From JALNZF01 sp964447405 (GTDB lineage: Bacteria > Nitrospirota > UBA9217), in the NCBI GenBank assembly GCA_964447405.1, contig CAYUSP010000004.1, positions 372,001 through 436,000 on the forward strand: a stretch of DNA of 64,000 bases. Direction: 5' to 3'. The notes under the pieces are model-generated. The model made no database searches. It was given only the letters and a program-made list of their open reading frames with translations, and had not been told where the DNA came from. Positions within the stretch are counted from its first letter, which is position 1, and each line of letters starts with the position of its first letter. Shown here one piece after another: positions 61,847-64,000 of this stretch. A program made the position numbers and the translations under genes.

Positions 61847-64000
61847 TCATGGCAGCTTGACCTCAAATTCAAGTTCAGTTTCTCCGAGCAGAAACCGTGT
61901 GCGCTGTACCCGAAACCGTACCACATCCTCTTTTTTCTTGTAGAACAATGCGATCTTGACATCATCCACGGTCTCGACAGGTACGCTGTCCAGGGAGAGC
62001 AGAACATCTCCGGACTTTATTCCAGCCTTCTTGGCGGCGCTCCCTTCCAGAAAATCCTCAATGCTCACCCTGCCCCCGGACTCTTTGAGCGAGGCCATGA
62101 TCCGGGGCGCGCTATAACCATCGAGTTGTTGCGGATATACAAGATAGTCGGCGATGCCTGGTTCAATTTCCACGTCATTCAGGATCACGGCATAGCTCCT
62201 GCCATTCCGCTTGTATGCCCGCTTCGGAATTCCCGAACCATATGCAATATGCCCCAGACCGGCGACCACAACCATTCTGCTCTCGGGGTTCTTTCGAACG
62301 TATTCATCAATGGTCTGCGCCATGGTCTCATCCCACAGAATCTGGGCCTGGTAGAAGGACTCAAAGCTGCGTTCACTGGGAGCGCGGTGCTGGCTGAACA
62401 CCTGCCCTAGCCGCACGCGGTATTCAGCGTCCGAGAAATCCATGAGCGCGGGAAGTTCCTTTCGCTCCTCGTCAGTGAGGGCGTCCATGCCCGCTTTGGA
62501 CACTTTATCGGTTATCTCGCGCCGGATGTTCAATGCCACAACGGGAATCTTCTCAAACCGGGCAAAATCGAGTATCGGTTTGTACAGATTGTAATCGAAA
62601 GACCAGCGTTTGAAATACTGCGCCTGTTTCAAAAAATCCCGCTCGGAGATAGCACCGCTTATATATTCATCCAGCGCTTTCTGGAACGGCCGCTGGAACA
62701 TTTCCATGCCAATGGCGATCTTCGGGTATTTCCGGTGCATGGCCTTGATGACCTGAAGCTGGATGTTGTGATGCGAGAAGCGGTCGTGGTATTCCCCCAC
62801 ATAGACAATCTGTTTGCCCGCCGCGCCCTCGATCACCTCGGATAACGACCGCCCCGCCGAAACCTGGACAGCCGCGGGTTCGGCCCGTAGTTCAATCAGA
62901 ATACCCCGGTCCGCCTCCGCAACCGTCTTGATCATTTTTCCCTGTGCATCCAGAGATATCGTACTAAACTCCCCCGCCTGCGCCATGATACGGATCGATT
63001 CAGCAGCTCGTTCTGCGGAAGTTGCCTGGAGCATCAGTACGACTTTGGATGGATTCCAGGGATTTTTTCTGGCTTCCAGGGCAAGGGGTTCAGTGCGCTG
63101 CTCGATCTTGCCAAAAAGCCGGCCAGCAAGCGCATTGTCGGCGCCAAAGAGAACGAATGATGACGACCGTATGACCGCGTCTTTGATGGCATCTGCTTTT
63201 TTTTCCTCGCCGCCCCGCCGCTTCCATCCAGCGGCCGCATCGGTATACATTTCCGCATTGGCATCGGGCAGCACCACGACAGGAGCATCCTCCTTCAGGA
63301 TCGCGGGAAGCAGGGGCGGAATCTCGCCCTGCAGCAGGCGCCGGGGGATATCATAGTTCCGGTCAATTACCAAGGCGGACGGTTCATCGTCGAATAAGAG
63401 CGACACTTGTTTCTTTTCCGAATCCAGCCTGATGACCTCGGTCCTGCTGCTGCCGCCCATAAAAAGCACGTCAACCGGCACATCGAGGATGTAGATGTCG
63501 CTGTTTTGCTTCAGGTCAAAGCTGATCTCGAACTTACTGCCATTCCGCCTGATTGCGGCATTTTCAACGCTCAGGGCCGGCAGCCCTTTTCTGTCCACCC
63601 ATTGCTCAAAGAACCACCCAAGGTCCCGGCCAAGTTCCTTTTCAAAGAGGCTCCGGACTTCATCCCAGGACCGTGACTGATTCTCGCGCTGGCCGTCCAC
63701 AATACGGGCGTAGATCTTGTCCCCTGCAAGGATTTTCAGCATATGAAAGACCATGGCGGTCTTGCCGTGCCCATTGGCGCGAGCCTCCGCGTCATCGCCG
63801 CCCTTAAAATCCCTGAGTGAGCGCTCTTCAGCAGGCTTGACATGGAGGCCGAACTCTATCAATATCTTTTTTCGTTGAGTCCATCCGCCTTCCAAGGAAT
63901 CCCCTCCCCCATGCTCCGCGGTTGCTGCGAACGCTAGACCTGCACACCAAAGTACTCCGGCCAGAACAGCAGGTATAAATAGTGAAATACCAGTTCTCAT
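61847..64000 (-). CDS. M1-like fragment - ChaN/haem-binding-like - PDZ fusion protein
   Basis: 717 aa; the ATG is the last three bases of the window (64000), so its ribosome site is out of view but the signal peptide (cleavage after LAFA) makes it complete. Residues about 75-230 resemble the C-terminal portion of the M1 aminopeptidase catalytic region and following domain (DLGWFFEQWVDRKGLP) but without the HEXXH motif. Residues about 395-600 match the ChaN/Tiki-like fold (VYVGEYHDRFSHHNIQLQVI and GMEMFQRPFQKALDEY). A PDZ domain ends it (about 620-705, KKAGIKSGDVLLSLDSVPV). The ChaN family is linked to heme-iron uptake. The fusion is unusual. Confidence 0.8.
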   Translation of the reverse strand: MRTGISLFIPAVLAGVLWCAGLAFAATAEHGGGDSLEGGWTQRKKILIEFGLHVKPAEERSLRDFKGGDDAEARANGHGKTAMVFHMLKILAGDKIYARIVDGQRENQSRSWDEVRSLFEKELGRDLGWFFEQWVDRKGLPALSVENAAIRRNGSKFEISFDLKQNSDIYILDVPVDVLFMGGSSRTEVIRLDSEKKQVSLLFDDEPSALVIDRNYDIPRRLLQGEIPPLLPAILKEDAPVVVLPDANAEMYTDAAAGWKRRGGEEKKADAIKDAVIRSSSFVLFGADNALAGRLFGKIEQRTEPLALEARKNPWNPSKVVLMLQATSAERAAESIRIMAQAGEFSTISLDAQGKMIKTVAEADRGILIELRAEPAAVQVSAGRSLSEVIEGAAGKQIVYVGEYHDRFSHHNIQLQVIKAMHRKYPKIAIGMEMFQRPFQKALDEYISGAISERDFLKQAQYFKRWSFDYNLYKPILDFARFEKIPVVALNIRREITDKVSKAGMDALTDEERKELPALMDFSDAEYRVRLGQVFSQHRAPSERSFESFYQAQILWDETMAQTIDEYVRKNPESRMVVVAGLGHIAYGSGIPKRAYKRNGRSYAVILNDVEIEPGIADYLVYPQQLDGYSAPRIMASLKESGGRVSIEDFLEGSAAKKAGIKSGDVLLSLDSVPVETVDDVKIALFYKKKEDVVRFRVQRTRFLLGETELEFEVKLP

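Overview
The window looks like a piece of a metagenome scaffold from a Gram-negative, at least partly anaerobic bacterium, perhaps Nitrospirota or Desulfobacterota. This placement is inferred from gene content (multiheme c-type cytochromes, many lipoproteins, outer-membrane barrels, HD-GYP and PilZ signalling, sigma54/NtrC nitrogen control, a PerR-rubrerythrin-rubredoxin cluster) and not from a phylogeny. A run of exactly 100 N at 17654-17753 marks a scaffold join inside a repetitive gene. I see no rRNA, tRNA, CRISPR array, intact IS element or prophage.

Layout. 1-2.7 kb: end of a sensor kinase without an ATPase domain, a SurA-like chaperone and a TPR protein. 2.7-5.7 kb: aroF, a Cys-cluster protein, a receiver-PilZ protein and an AT-richer TPR gene. 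5.8-10 kb: tautomerase, TRIC-like channel, PDZ lipoprotein, and a multiheme cytochrome gene split by an in-frame TGA. 10-17 kb: thioesterase, PilZ protein, saccharopine-dehydrogenase-like protein, folA-radA, an HD-GYP phosphodiesterase and an AlkD-like protein. 17-24 kb: a repeat lipoprotein across the assembly gap, a small triheme lipoprotein, a dienelactone hydrolase, an Mrr-like zinc-ribbon protein and a second receiver-PilZ protein. 24-30 kb: housekeeping run rpiB, glyA, dCMP deaminase, nrdR, priA, smpB. 30-46 kb: a second repeat lipoprotein, a CDF transporter, rsmE, pcnB, a PAP2 lipoprotein, an endonuclease-Q-like protein, tex, hydrolase and transglutaminase genes and a thioredoxin-TRL run. 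47-59 kb: ntrBC and two ammonium transporter/PII operons, each behind a good sigma54 promoter, flanking a PerR-headed oxidative-stress cluster. 59-64 kb: an outer-membrane barrel, a zinc-ribbon protein, a lipoprotein and a ChaN-like/M1-like/PDZ fusion.

How the genes work together. NtrB/NtrC would drive sigma54 transcription of PII-amtB (minus strand from about 52.3 kb) and OMP-amtB-glnB (from about 59.25 kb). The first PII has lost the uridylylation tyrosine; the second keeps it. Between them perR carries a near-consensus PerR box over its own -10 element and leads toward flavodoxin, rubredoxin-fusion, superoxide dismutase, rubrerythrin and iron-sulfur flavoprotein genes, a complete peroxide/superoxide reduction set.

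The most interesting item is at 8071-10011. One reading frame for a multiheme cytochrome is interrupted only by a TGA at 9391-9393. The part after the TGA has heme motifs but no export signal and no ribosome binding site. A perfect 7-bp hairpin with the tetraloop GGTC, the loop sequence of the E. coli fdhF SECIS, lies 26 nt downstream. A selenocysteine-containing cytochrome is a serious candidate; a nonsense mutation or assembly error is the main alternative.
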